Assembly (NCBI RefSeq): GCF_002879615.1
Contig: NZ_PNRF01000037.1
Span: forward strand, 124,001 to 188,000
Source: Billgrantia endophytica
Lineage (GTDB): Bacteria; Pseudomonadota; Gammaproteobacteria; Pseudomonadales; Halomonadaceae
DNA length: 64,000 nt
Direction of reading: 5' to 3'
Below the pieces are notes generated by a model, which saw nothing but the letters and a program-made list of their open reading frames with translations, had not been told where the DNA came from and ran no database searches. Each line of letters starts with the position of its first letter. Position 1 is the stretch's first letter. A program made the translations under genes and the position numbers. Positions 9,741 to 18,859 of this stretch are shown here, one piece after another.

Positions 9741-10754
9741 TTAACCCAGGCTGTCTACCACTTCGGCAATGACCGCAAGGGTGTCCCCCATACCGACCTG
9801 TGCCGGAAAACGCCGGGCCGCCAGGATGCCGCTGCGGCCCGCACGGTACTCCACGGGCGGAGTGCCGCTGCGGGTCATGTCATAGACCCGGGCGATCACC
9901 TGCCCCTTCTCCACCTCATCGCCCAGCGCCAGGGTCAGTTCGAGCAGACCCGAGTGCTCACTCTGCACGTAGCAGCTGGCATCGGGCATATCCAGGTACA
10001 CCTGGGGCTCGGCCGGCATTTCCACCTCGCCCTGAACCAGCCCGAAATGGATCAGGAAATTGCGTACGCCACGCTCGGTGATGGCCAGGCTTTCCGGTGT
10101 CGACGTGCCTCCGCCGCCCAGTTCGGTGGCCACGAACACCTTGCCCTGGCTCTCCACGGCGGTATCGAACAGCGCCGCGGCATCGAGCTCGAACATCATC
10201 ATGGCGTAGGGGGCGCCGAAAGCCTTGGCGCCTTCCAGCGCCTGTCGCTGCTGCTCGGGGTTTTCCAGCACATGCGAGGCGCCGAAGGGAATGATGTCCA
10301 GGGTACGCCCACCGGAGTGCAGATCAAGCACGACATCGCACATCGGCGTCATGACCCGGGTGAAATAGTCGGCGATCCTTTCCGTCACCGTGCCATCCGG
10401 GTCGCCCGGAAAGCTGCGATTGAGATTGCCTCCGTCCATTGGCGAGGTACGCCTGCCGGCCATGGCGGCCGGTGCATTCATCATCGGCACGATGATCACG
10501 CGGCCACTCACCTCCCCGGCCTCGAGCTCGCTGGCAAGCTTGAGCAGAGTCGTGATGCCCTCGTACTCATCTCCATGATTGCCGCCAGTCAGCAGGGCCG
10601 TGGGCCCCGCGCCATTCTTGACCACGGTGACGGGAATCATCACCGCCCCCCAGGCCGATTCATCGTGGGAAATCGGCAATTTGAGGAAGCCATGCTGGAC
10701 GCCATCGGCCTCGAAGTCGACAGTGGCGGAAATCGGGCTGGGTCGCTTGCTCAT
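9741..10754 (-). CDS. doeB: N-alpha-acetyl-L-2,4-diaminobutyrate deacetylase (DoeB)
   Basis: 337 residues, zinc-dependent aspartoacylase/succinylglutamate desuccinylase family. Zinc ligands are visible as His60 and Glu63 in GGNHGDEYEG and His146 in LDLHSGG. A C-terminal biotinyl-lipoyl-like beta region (about 260-330) follows, as in this family. DoeB removes the acetyl group from N-alpha-acetyl-diaminobutyrate made by DoeA. The ATG at 10754 has AAGGAG 8 nt upstream; the longer frame to 10898 overlaps doeA and is not used. It is 41 bp after doeA, clearly the same operon. Confidence 0.94.
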   Translation of the reverse strand: MSKRPSPISATVDFEADGVQHGFLKLPISHDESAWGAVMIPVTVVKNGAGPTALLTGGNHGDEYEGITTLLKLASELEAGEVSGRVIIVPMMNAPAAMAGRRTSPMDGGNLNRSFPGDPDGTVTERIADYFTRVMTPMCDVVLDLHSGGRTLDIIPFGASHVLENPEQQRQALEGAKAFGAPYAMMMFELDAAALFDTAVESQGKVFVATELGGGGTSTPESLAITERGVRNFLIHFGLVQGEVEMPAEPQVYLDMPDASCYVQSEHSGLLELTLALGDEVEKGQVIARVYDMTRSGTPPVEYRAGRSGILAARRFPAQVGMGDTLAVIAEVVDSLG

Positions 10755-10795
10755 GTTGCCTACTCCTTGTTTTCGAACAGCCTTGTCGAACCGCG

Positions 10796-11995
10796 TCATT
10801 TCACGAACAGCTGGCGGGGAAAGTTGGCCAGTGTCTCGCAACCGGTTTCGGTGATCAGGATACATTCCGTGATTTCCAGCCCCCACTCCTCGTCCCACAG
10901 GCCGGGCATGAAATGGAAGGTCATGCCGGGCTTAAGAATGGTTTCATCCGACGGGCGCAGGCTCATGGTGCGCTCCCCCCAGTCCGGCGGATAGCTGATA
11001 CCGATGGGATAACCGCAGCGGGCACCGCCACGGTCGAAGCCATACTTGTCCATGGCGGCGCCCAGCGCCATGGCGATATCCGCCGTGCGGTTGCCGGGCT
11101 TGGCCACGGCCAGGCCATTCTCGATGCCTTCGAGCAGCGCCGACTCGGCCCGTACGAATTCGGCGGGGGGCCTGCCGAGGAAAACCGTCCGCGACATGGG
11201 TGCATGGTAGCGCTTGTAGCAGCCGGCGATCTCGAAGAAGGTGCCTTCACCCTCGCGAAACGGCGTGTCGTCCCAGGTCAGATGGGGGGCCGCCGCATCC
11301 TTGCCGGTGGGCAGCATGGGCACGATGGCGGGATAGTCGCCGCCATGGACCTTGCCGTTCGCGTCGGTCCACCCCTCGATGCCCACCCGGTAGATCTCCG
11401 AGACGAGCTTGCTCTTGGGCAGCCCGGGTTCGACCATCTCGAGGATGCGTGAGTGCATCCCTTCGACGATCTTGCCGGCGACCCGCATGTAGGCGATTTC
11501 CTGCGGTGACTTGATCGACCGGCACCAGTTGACCAGCGAGTTGGCATCCATGAAGCGGGCATGGGGAAGCTCGCGCAACAGAGACTGGTAAGCCTTGGCG
11601 GAGAAATAGTAATTATCCATTTCCATGCCCACCACCCCTTCGTGCCAGCCCCGATCCGGCAGGATGGTCTGGGCGAGATAGTCCATGGGGTGCATGTCCG
11701 GATTCTGCACGTAGTAATCCGGGTAGTAGGTGATATTGTCCGGGTCCATCCAGCACGTGCGAAGCGCACCGTTCGCATCCATGCGCCGGCCATACCAGAC
11801 CGGCTCCCCTTCCAGGCCAAGCAGCACGCACTGGTGCACATAGAAGGACCAGCCGTCATAGCCGGTCAGCCAGGCCATGTTGGAAGGATCACTGATGATC
11901 AGCACGTCGATGCCTCGACCGGCCATCTCGGCCCGCACCTTCCATAGGCGGCTTGCATATTCCTCACGAGTGAAAGGCAGGTTTACCTGGATCAT
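10796..11995 (-). CDS. doeA: Ectoine hydrolase (DoeA)
   Basis: 399 residues, M24 (creatinase/prolidase-like) fold. The N-terminal domain (about 1-170, with ISDPSNMAWLTGYDGWSF) is followed by the pita-bread hydrolase domain ending in GLEITECILITETG. DoeA opens the ectoine ring to N-acetyl-diaminobutyrate, committing ectoine to catabolism; it acts in the cytoplasm. It is the first gene of the minus-strand cluster, with a 208-bp divergent promoter region shared with the MocR gene. ATG 11995 has no strong Shine-Dalgarno sequence, but MIQVNLPFTREEY matches the family N-terminus. Confidence 0.95.
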   Translation of the reverse strand: MIQVNLPFTREEYASRLWKVRAEMAGRGIDVLIISDPSNMAWLTGYDGWSFYVHQCVLLGLEGEPVWYGRRMDANGALRTCWMDPDNITYYPDYYVQNPDMHPMDYLAQTILPDRGWHEGVVGMEMDNYYFSAKAYQSLLRELPHARFMDANSLVNWCRSIKSPQEIAYMRVAGKIVEGMHSRILEMVEPGLPKSKLVSEIYRVGIEGWTDANGKVHGGDYPAIVPMLPTGKDAAAPHLTWDDTPFREGEGTFFEIAGCYKRYHAPMSRTVFLGRPPAEFVRAESALLEGIENGLAVAKPGNRTADIAMALGAAMDKYGFDRGGARCGYPIGISYPPDWGERTMSLRPSDETILKPGMTFHFMPGLWDEEWGLEITECILITETGCETLANFPRQLFVK

Positions 11996-12065
11996 GGGGC
12001 ACTCGCCATCGCATCACCAATAACCGGCCGTCTCCAGAAGGAGAGGGCCGGGCCACGGGGGAGCG

Positions 12066-12213
12066 GTCATTGTCAGCGATTCATGAACCGCCGTGATAAT
12101 TGTCATGATTCATCCTGCCAAAAGCCATGACAATTGCCAGTCAATGCCGCTAGGCGGATACTAGCACCACCCCTTGGTTGACGGTCAAAGGCTTTATTGC
12201 ATCATGACAATTG
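12066..12213. promoter_or_regulatory. Repeated ATGACAATT motif, candidate operator between doeA and the MocR gene
   Basis: The 9-mer ATGACAATT occurs at 12127-12135 and 12204-12212, and inverted (AATTGTCAT) at 12098-12106. A related CATTGTCA is at 12068-12075. The last copy contains the start codon of the MocR gene. MocR-type regulators commonly bind a pair of direct repeats plus an inverted copy in such divergent regions. It is therefore the likely operator for autoregulation and for doeA control. Assignment to MocR rather than DoeX is inference. Confidence 0.6.
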
Positions 12214-13610
12214 ATCTGACTCCGTACCTGACCGACACGGGCCCGAAGTACCTGGCCATCGCCCGCGCACTTTCCGAGGCGATTCGACAGGGTGAACTCA
12301 CCCCCGGTACGCGGCTGCCTCCTCATCGCCAGTTGGCCGAGAGCCTGGCGGTCAGCGTGCAGACCGTGTCGCGTGCCTATGCGCAGGCGGAAAAGATGGG
12401 CCTGCTACAGGCACGCGTTGGCAGCGGCACCTGGGTCAACGCCCTGGATGACGCCCGGGAAACCGCCTATCTGCGTGGCCACGAGCCGCGCCACGAGAGC
12501 CCCCTGATCGATCTTTCCATCGCTCACCCGGTCTGCCCGCCCAGCCATCACCTGCGCTTTCGGCAGGTGCTGGTCGAACTGGCCGACCACGCCAATCCGG
12601 ACGTCATCACCGCCTGCCGTCCGATTGCCGGGCTGCCGCATCAACGGGAGCGAGCCAGCGTCTGGCTCCAGACCCGGCTGGACGTACCCGGCGACATGGA
12701 AGACAGGGTCCTCTGCAATGGTGCCGCGCATGGGCTGATGCTGGCGGTCTCCAGCGTCGTGCAACACGGCGACCTGGTGCTGACCGAGGCTCTCACCGAC
12801 CACGGTCTGATCGCCCTGTCACGCACCCTGGGCTTCCAGCTGCGCGGGGTGGCCATCGATGCCGAAGGCGTCATTCCAGAAGCGCTGGAGTCGGCCTGCC
12901 ACCGCTTCAAACCACGCGCCGTCTACCTGACCCCGACCCAGCTCAACCCCACCGGCGCCACCATGAGCGAGGCGCGGCGTGACGCCGTGGCAGACGTGCT
13001 GATCCGCCACCGCGTCTGGTTGATCGAGGACGACGTTCACGCCTTGCTCGAAGCGCCCGGTCTGTCGCCGATCACGGCTCGCATTCCCCAGTTGGGCTTT
13101 CATGTCACCAGCCTGACCAAGGTCACCGTGCCGGGTGTGCGTGCCGGCTATCTCACCGTGCCTCGCGGCCAGCTGCATCACGCCCTGCCACGCATGCGGG
13201 CCACCACCTGGATGGCCACGCCACTGATCTTCGAGATCGCCGATCGCTGGATCGCCGATGGTACCGTGGAGGTGATGGCCGCCGAGCAGCGCGACCTGCT
13301 CGCGGAACGCCAGGCGCTGGCGGCCAGGCTGCTGGGACATCATGCGATGTTCTCCCGGCCGACCAGCCTGCACGTGTGGATAACGTTGCCCGATGCCTGG
13401 CGGGCCGAAGAGCTGCAGCAGCAGGCCGAGCAGGAGGGCCTGGCCATTACCACGGCAGTCCCGTTCATGGTGGAACAGACCCCGCCGCCGCGTCGCATCC
13501 GGGTGAGCCTGGGAGCCGAACAGGATATCGCTCGCCTGGAAGATGGCCTGAAACGGCTGGCCGTATTGCTCGACGAAGCACCGCCGCCCATGATGCAGAT
13601 CGTGTACTGA
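12204..13610 (+). CDS. MocR-family (GntR/aminotransferase) regulator, EnuR-like
   Basis: 468 residues. The N-terminal GntR winged helix (about 10-80, GTRLPPHRQLAESLAVSVQTVSRAY) joins a class I aminotransferase-like domain. The PLP lysine is probably Lys306 in SLTKVTVPGVRAG, with the IEDDVHALLE Asp pair near 276-277. In many ectoine users a MocR protein, EnuR, senses ectoine catabolic intermediates through PLP and controls the uptake/catabolic genes; divergence from doeA makes this its likely role. The ATG at 12204 was chosen; a TTG at 12174 in the same frame is possible. The gene name is not given because ectoine specificity is contextual. Confidence 0.85.
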   Translation: MTIDLTPYLTDTGPKYLAIARALSEAIRQGELTPGTRLPPHRQLAESLAVSVQTVSRAYAQAEKMGLLQARVGSGTWVNALDDARETAYLRGHEPRHESPLIDLSIAHPVCPPSHHLRFRQVLVELADHANPDVITACRPIAGLPHQRERASVWLQTRLDVPGDMEDRVLCNGAAHGLMLAVSSVVQHGDLVLTEALTDHGLIALSRTLGFQLRGVAIDAEGVIPEALESACHRFKPRAVYLTPTQLNPTGATMSEARRDAVADVLIRHRVWLIEDDVHALLEAPGLSPITARIPQLGFHVTSLTKVTVPGVRAGYLTVPRGQLHHALPRMRATTWMATPLIFEIADRWIADGTVEVMAAEQRDLLAERQALAARLLGHHAMFSRPTSLHVWITLPDAWRAEELQQQAEQEGLAITTAVPFMVEQTPPPRRIRVSLGAEQDIARLEDGLKRLAVLLDEAPPPMMQIVY

Positions 13611-13653
13611 TCCCACCGCACTGATCTTACCGACCCAAGGAGATGCCTTCGCC

Positions 13654-14589
13654 ATGCGTGTATTGCTCCATATCGACAACGCCGGAACCTGGCGCGACGC
13701 TCTGGCCGAACACCTGCCGGAGGCCGAGATCATCGTCAGCGATGACCTGGCCTCCCGACGCACGGGCGTGGATTACCTGGCGGCATGGAAGCCTCCCGCC
13801 GAGCTGCTGCGCGAGCAGACGCGCCTCAAGGGCATCATCAACCTGGGCGCCGGGGTCGACGCCCTGCTCAACAATCCCGGCCGGCCGAAGGGCGTTCCCA
13901 TCGTCAAGCTGCGCGATGCCGGCATGGCCAGCCTGATCGGCGACTACGTGCGCTACGGCGTCCTGCACTTCCAGCGTGACTTCGACCGCTACCGCCGACA
14001 GCAGGCGCGCACGGAATGGCGGGAACACGCCGTGGACGACAAGCAGGATTGGCCTGTCGGCGTACTCGGCCTCGGCGCCATCGGAGCCAAGGTGGCCGAC
14101 ATGGTCGCCACCGACGGCTTTCCCGTCCATGGATGGAGCCGCTCGCCCAAGCAGCTTGCGGGTATCGCCTGCCATCACGGCGACGCCGGCCTGGCCGAGC
14201 TGCTCGGCCAGGTGCGCACGCTGGTACTGCTGCTACCCGATACCCGTTCGACCCGGCACATCATCAATGCCGAGACACTGGCCGCCCTGCCGGAAGGCGC
14301 CAGCCTGGTCAATCCCGGGCGCGGCACCCTGATCGATGAAGCCGCACTGCTGGATGCGCTGGGCGAAGGAGAAGAGGAGGGTCGGCTGCGCGGCGCCATC
14401 CTGGATGCCTTCCCGGAAGAGCCGTTGCCCCGGGAGAGTCCGCTCTGGTCGCATCCACGAATCTGGGTGACACCGCACATGGCCGGACCGACTCCGTTGC
14501 GTGACGCCGTCGGCCAGGTCGCCGAGACGATCCGCGCCTTCGAGGCCGGCGACGAGGTGGAAACCGTCGACCTCGAGGCGGGCTATTGA
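13654..14589 (+). CDS. ghrA: Glyoxylate/hydroxypyruvate reductase A-like 2-hydroxyacid dehydrogenase
   Basis: 311 residues, matching GhrA (about 312). The NAD(P) Rossmann motif VLGLGAIGAKVADM lies near residue 135, followed by LLLPDTRSTRHIIN, the NPGRGTLID loop and the C-terminal TPHMAGPT containing the catalytic His. GhrA-type enzymes reduce glyoxylate and hydroxypyruvate. AAGGAG at about 13638 precedes the ATG by 11 nt. It follows the MocR gene by 43 bp on the same strand, so they may be co-transcribed; a link to ectoine breakdown is speculative. Substrate specificity within the family is uncertain. Confidence 0.85.
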   Translation: MRVLLHIDNAGTWRDALAEHLPEAEIIVSDDLASRRTGVDYLAAWKPPAELLREQTRLKGIINLGAGVDALLNNPGRPKGVPIVKLRDAGMASLIGDYVRYGVLHFQRDFDRYRRQQARTEWREHAVDDKQDWPVGVLGLGAIGAKVADMVATDGFPVHGWSRSPKQLAGIACHHGDAGLAELLGQVRTLVLLLPDTRSTRHIINAETLAALPEGASLVNPGRGTLIDEAALLDALGEGEEEGRLRGAILDAFPEEPLPRESPLWSHPRIWVTPHMAGPTPLRDAVGQVAETIRAFEAGDEVETVDLEAGY

Positions 14590-14600
14590 GTCAGTGCGTA

Positions 14601-14617
14601 CCGCCGCGCTGCGGCGG
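14601..14617. terminator. GC-rich hairpin between convergent ghrA and chemoreceptor genes
   Basis: ccgccgc (14601-14607) and gcggcgg (14611-14617) pair around a 3-base loop in the 48-bp convergent gap. There is no T-run, so it would be only a weak terminator. Confidence 0.4.
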
Positions 14618-14637
14618 CATGCAGGCGCTCAGACGAG

Positions 14638-16260
14638 TTAGGCCGGCCGCGGATCATACTCGAGCGCCGGCTGTCGAACCGCAGTCGTCTCCGCCGACCG
14701 GTGCTGTTGCGCTTCGATACGAAACCACATGACTTCCTGAACCAGCATCGCCACCTGGCTGCGCAGGGCTTCCGCTTCGCCGGCCGCCTGCTCGACCAGG
14801 GCTGCGTTCTGCTGTGTCACCCGGTCCATCTGGCCGACTGCGGTATTGACCTGCCCGATGCCGATGCGCTGTTCTCCCGATGCCGAGGCAATCTCCTCCA
14901 TCAGGTCGGTCACTCGCGTCACGGCACCGACGACCTCCTGGATGGTGCTGCCCGTCTTCTCGACGAGTTCCGCGCCCTGACCGACCCGCTGATGCGAAGA
15001 TTCGATCAGGACTCGAATCTCGCGTGAGGCGTCGGCGCTACGACTGGCCAGAGTACGCACTTCGCCAGCCACTACCGCGAAGCCACGGCCTTGTTCGCCT
15101 GCCCGGGCTGCTTCCACCGAGGCATTGAGAGCCAGAATGCTGGTCTGGAAGGCGATCGAGTCGATCACCTCGATGATGTCCTTCACCCGCCCCGCGCTCT
15201 GCGCAATGTCCTGCATCGTGGCGACGACGTTTTCCATCATCTCGCCGCCCTGATGCGCCGTCTGCCGGGCCTCGAGGGCCAACTGGCTGGCCACCTGAGC
15301 ATTCTCGGCATTCTGACCCACCGTCTGCGTCAACTCTTCCATGCTCGAGGCGGTCTCCTCGATCGACGCGGCTTGCTGCTCGGTGCGAGCGGAGAGGTTC
15401 TGGTTGCCGATCACGATCTGGTCAACCCCTTCATCGATTCTCTCGGTACCTCGATGAATGTTCTCGAGCGATGCCACCAAGCGCAGGCGCATGCTCTCGA
15501 TGCCTGCCAGCAAGCTGGTGTCGTCGCCGGCCCTGAGCGTCAGGGGTTGGGTCAGGTCGCCACCCGCGATCCGTCGCACCAATTCCCGGGCATGACGGGG
15601 GTCGCCGCCGAGACTCCTGAGCACGTCACGGATGATCCAGCCCATGGCCAGTGTAAGGAGTATGCCGATGCCAAGCAGCAGCAGTCCCAGTTCGATCAAG
15701 CTCTCCCAGAAGGCGGCATTGATGTCGTCCATGTAGACGCCCGCGACCAGGTCCCAATTCCAGCCGGGCACGCGCTGCACGTAGCTCATCTTCGGCACCT
15801 CCACCGAGCCGGCCTGGCTACGCTGGGACAGGTAGGCGACGAAACCGCCCGCCTGGGGGTCGCGGTCCGCCGCCGCCTTCAATTCCCGGTAGAGATAGAG
15901 CCCATTGTTGTCCTGGAAGTCGCGCATGGAGTCGCCCAGGGCTCGCCTGGGATGCGCCACGATCCGGATGTCGCTGTCGAAGGCGAAGATATAGCCATCC
16001 TCACCGAAACTGAGATTGGCCAGGCTCTCGATAGCCCTCGTCCGTGCCTCTTCGAGAGTCAGTTCACCACGCTCGGCGCGGGCGGAGAGGCTCGCCACCA
16101 TGTCGCGTGCGCTGCCCACGAAGTATTCGAGGCTGGCGATCCGTTCCTGCAGCAGCCCCGCCCGCTTGTCGTAGGCCGTCCAACCCACCAGGACCAGCAT
16201 ACCTATCCACATCAGCCCCAGTGTCGCCCATAGCTTGGTACTCGTTGCCCAATTACGCAT
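14638..16260 (-). CDS. Methyl-accepting chemotaxis protein with single Cache domain
   Basis: 540 residues. TM1 about 10-30, periplasmic sCache-type sensor about 35-185 (FGEDGYIFAFDSDIRIVAHP, WNWDLVAGVYMDDI), TM2 about 190-210, HAMP about 212-265, then the signalling domain with the conserved hairpin tip GRGFAVVAGEVRTLA near 395. The sensor type often binds small organic acids, but the ligand cannot be read. No C-terminal NWETF-like CheR tether is present. Start ATG 16260. It is monocistronic and convergent with ghrA. A 32-codon ORF lies 118 bp upstream on the same strand. Confidence 0.93.
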   Translation of the reverse strand: MRNWATSTKLWATLGLMWIGMLVLVGWTAYDKRAGLLQERIASLEYFVGSARDMVASLSARAERGELTLEEARTRAIESLANLSFGEDGYIFAFDSDIRIVAHPRRALGDSMRDFQDNNGLYLYRELKAAADRDPQAGGFVAYLSQRSQAGSVEVPKMSYVQRVPGWNWDLVAGVYMDDINAAFWESLIELGLLLLGIGILLTLAMGWIIRDVLRSLGGDPRHARELVRRIAGGDLTQPLTLRAGDDTSLLAGIESMRLRLVASLENIHRGTERIDEGVDQIVIGNQNLSARTEQQAASIEETASSMEELTQTVGQNAENAQVASQLALEARQTAHQGGEMMENVVATMQDIAQSAGRVKDIIEVIDSIAFQTSILALNASVEAARAGEQGRGFAVVAGEVRTLASRSADASREIRVLIESSHQRVGQGAELVEKTGSTIQEVVGAVTRVTDLMEEIASASGEQRIGIGQVNTAVGQMDRVTQQNAALVEQAAGEAEALRSQVAMLVQEVMWFRIEAQQHRSAETTAVRQPALEYDPRPA

Positions 16261-16378
16261 CTTTCTTACCCTTGAAGTTCGTCAGAGGAAAATCGAGGTC
16301 ATGCGAGAGAACCGAAAGCGCACCGGCGACCTCGGCTCGTTCATCGACGGACCTGGCGGCCCGTTCTCGTTGTGGAAG

Positions 16379-16477
16379 TCACGCCGGCTGCGGCAGCCAG
16401 GCGATCACCAATAGCGGTAACGTCAGCGCCAGTAGGAACTGGCGCGACATGGGAATGCGATGTAGGGGATTTTTCAT
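16379..16477 (-). CDS. Possible 32-residue single-pass membrane peptide
   Basis: ATG at 16477 is preceded by AGGAAGG with a short 3-nt gap (TAT). The peptide starts MKNPLHRIPMSRQF, then has one hydrophobic segment (about residues 14-28, LLALTLPLLVIAWL) and ends QPA. No homologue is recognised. It resembles the first transmembrane segment of a chemoreceptor, so it could be a relic of a duplicated receptor start or a genuine small membrane protein. Same strand as the chemoreceptor downstream. Confidence 0.35.
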   Translation of the reverse strand: MKNPLHRIPMSRQFLLALTLPLLVIAWLPQPA

Positions 16478-16815
16478 ATACCTTCCTGCCGAACGTGAAC
16501 GATATCGGAATGTGTCGGAACGTGGCTGACGTGGCGTGCCGTTGTTCTTGTGATAGTCGCCGGCGGCAGGTGCATGTCGGGCGGTCTACTTCGTGGCGAA
16601 CGTCGCCGTATGCATGACACCGCCATGCATACTTCGGCCTCAACCGAAGAAACTTGAGCTTTTCAGTCAGGTTCTGACAGCCGATTTGACCGGTGCCATG
16701 CTTCATCTCGACATTTTCCGCCTGCCTCGTGCCATCGCCCCTTTCGGCCTACACGCCCGGCACCAGAAGGGATACGCTGGGAGATACCACTCACCGACCT
16801 CCCCGGAGGCGCGCA
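16478..16815. other. 338-bp intergenic region with two adjacent dyads (16608-16649)
   Basis: No gene is supported here. A perfect 9-bp inverted repeat, GTATGCATG (16608-16616) and CATGCATAC (16624-16632) with a 7-base spacer, is directly followed by CTTCGG (16632-16637) and CCGAAG (16644-16649). The first looks like an operator, the second like a small hairpin. The flanking genes, the small ORF and pncA, diverge from this region, so it must hold promoters for one or both. Confidence 0.55.
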
Positions 16816-17382
16816 ATGACGATGCAAGTGGACTATGGCCCCCATGACGTACTGCTGGTCGTGGACATGCAGAACGATTTCTGCGAGGGCGGCGCTCTGG
16901 CGGTTACCGGCGGCAGCGCCCTGGTGCCGGGCATCAATGCCGAGATCCAGGCGGCCCGGGCGGGTGGTGCCCTGGTGGTCGCCTCCCGGGACTGGCATCC
17001 CGTCGACCATGTGAGCTTCACGCATCGCGGTGGCCCCTGGCCGGTACACTGCGTACAGGACACCCCCGGCGCCGCCTTTCACCCCGACCTTGCCCTGCCC
17101 GAAGAAGCGATACGGGTCAGCAAGGCCACCGCCTTCGATGCCGATGCCTACTCCGCCTTCGACGGTACCGGCCTGGACGGTTATCTGCGGGGTCGCGGCA
17201 TCAAGCGGGTCGTCCTCTGTGGCCTGGCCATGGACGTCTGCGTGCAGGCCACGGCTCAGGACGCCCGGCGGAAGGGGTTCGAGGTCCTGCTTCTCGCGCG
17301 GCTTACCGAACCTGTCGCAGGCGAAGCCCGGGACATCTGCAGCCGTGAACTCGAAGAGGCCGGTATCGAGGTCCAGACATGA
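16816..17382 (+). CDS. pncA: Nicotinamidase
   Basis: 188 residues, isochorismatase-like fold. The catalytic triad is visible as Asp17 (VVDMQNDF), Lys103 (VSKATAFDADAYSAF) and Cys142 (GLAMDVCVQAT). Metal ligands are probably Asp59, His61 and His65 (RDWHPVDH). PncA deamidates nicotinamide to nicotinate, which pncB, overlapping by 4 nt (ATGA), converts to the mononucleotide: the Preiss-Handler route to NAD. The start at 16816 has GGAGG 6 nt upstream; the frame extends to 16693 but without homology. Confidence 0.95.
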   Translation: MTMQVDYGPHDVLLVVDMQNDFCEGGALAVTGGSALVPGINAEIQAARAGGALVVASRDWHPVDHVSFTHRGGPWPVHCVQDTPGAAFHPDLALPEEAIRVSKATAFDADAYSAFDGTGLDGYLRGRGIKRVVLCGLAMDVCVQATAQDARRKGFEVLLLARLTEPVAGEARDICSRELEEAGIEVQT

Positions 17383-18764
17383 ACGGGCAGACTCCCGTTC
17401 AGGTCGAAGACGGCGAACTGGCCCTGCTCACCGACCTCTACCAGTTGACCATGCTGCAGGCCTACTGGAAGGAGGAGATGCACGAGCGAGCCACCTTCAG
17501 CCTGTACTTCCGCAAGCTGCCGCCTACCCGACGCTTCATGCTCGCCTGCGGCCAGCAACACGCCGCCGCCCTGGCCAGCCGGGTCCGCTTCTCGGCCTAT
17601 TCATTGAAGCAGTTGTCCGAAACCGGTCGGTTTGACGAGGCCTTTCTCCACTGGCTGGCCGGCTTTCGCTTCAGTGGAGACATCTGGGCCCTGCCGGAAG
17701 GTACACCGGTGTTCCAGAACGAACCCTTCCTGGAGGTGGACGCCCCGATCGCCGAGGCACAGCTGCTCGAGAGCCTGATCATGAATCTGGTACAGCTCGA
17801 GACCGTGCTGGCTTCCAAGGCGGTACGCATCGTAATGGCCGCCCGGGGTCGCCCCGTCGTCGACTTCGGGCTGCGCCGCATGCATGGCGTCGATGCCGCC
17901 GTACGCGGCGTGCGCGCCTACCGCACCGCGGGGCTGGCGGGCACCAGCAACGTACTGGGAGGGCTGCGCCACGGCCTGCCCCTGAGCGGTACCATGGCGC
18001 ACAGCTATGTGCTGGCCCACGACGACGAGCGCGATTCCTTCCGTTCCTTCGCTCGCCACTATCCGGGCACCACCCTGCTGGTGGACACCCACGATACCCT
18101 CGAGGGCGTGCGCAAGATCATCGAACTGATGGAGGAAGAGCCCGGGCTTGGCATCAGTGCCATCAGGCTGGACTCCGGCGACCTGGGCATCCTCGCTCAC
18201 CGCGCCCGCGCCCTGCTCGATGAAGCCGGCCTCGACACCATCGGGATCATAGCCAGCAGCGGCCTCGACGAACACCAGATAGAGGCGCTGATCGCTGACG
18301 ATACCCCCATCGATGCCTTCGGCGTCGGTACCCAGATGGGCGTCTCGGCCGATGCCCCGGTCATCGACCTCTCCTACAAGCTGGTGGAATATGCCGGGAT
18401 ACCGCGGGTCAAGCACTCAACGGGCAAGATCAACCTGCCCGGGCGCAAGCAGCTCTTCCGCCGGCGGGATGCCGACGGCACCTATCTGGGCGATATCATT
18501 GCCCGTCGCGAAGAGAGCATCGACGGCGCCGTGCCGCTGCTGGTGCCGCTGGTATGCGAGGGAAGGGTCGATCAGGAGCACATGGCCGGCGCCGAGCGGG
18601 CCCGCGAGCGGGTCGCGCAGGCCCTGACCCAGCTGCCGGCCGACCTGCGCCGCCTCGACCCGGGTGAAACCGACTACCCGGTGGAACTGAGCCCGGCGCT
18701 GCAACGCCTGCAGTCGGAACTGTCGCTCGCGCCTCTGAAACGCAAACGGCCCCGCGAACGATAG
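17379..18764 (+). CDS. pncB: Nicotinate phosphoribosyltransferase
   Basis: 461 residues, PncB family. Family segments include LLTDLYQLTMLQAYW near the start, the VVDFGLRRMHG motif, GTMAHSYVLAH with the histidine that is phosphorylated in PncB, and RLDSGDLGILAH. It couples nicotinate, PRPP and ATP to nicotinate mononucleotide. The ATGA overlap with pncA shows a two-gene NAD salvage operon with translational coupling. At 461 residues it resembles the longer bacterial type with an extended C-terminus. Confidence 0.95.
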   Translation: MNGQTPVQVEDGELALLTDLYQLTMLQAYWKEEMHERATFSLYFRKLPPTRRFMLACGQQHAAALASRVRFSAYSLKQLSETGRFDEAFLHWLAGFRFSGDIWALPEGTPVFQNEPFLEVDAPIAEAQLLESLIMNLVQLETVLASKAVRIVMAARGRPVVDFGLRRMHGVDAAVRGVRAYRTAGLAGTSNVLGGLRHGLPLSGTMAHSYVLAHDDERDSFRSFARHYPGTTLLVDTHDTLEGVRKIIELMEEEPGLGISAIRLDSGDLGILAHRARALLDEAGLDTIGIIASSGLDEHQIEALIADDTPIDAFGVGTQMGVSADAPVIDLSYKLVEYAGIPRVKHSTGKINLPGRKQLFRRRDADGTYLGDIIARREESIDGAVPLLVPLVCEGRVDQEHMAGAERARERVAQALTQLPADLRRLDPGETDYPVELSPALQRLQSELSLAPLKRKRPRER

Positions 18765-18859
18765 GCGCACGAGAAGACGGCGCTGGTCGAGAGTGGGGAA
18801 CCCAATCCGTTTCCTCGCGTTCACACCCTAGTCTCTTCACGACTCCAGGCGGATCTCCC

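Noticed and set aside
15091-16233. 380-codon open frame on the plus strand
   Set aside because: Antisense to the chemoreceptor; no signal, domain or ribosome binding site.
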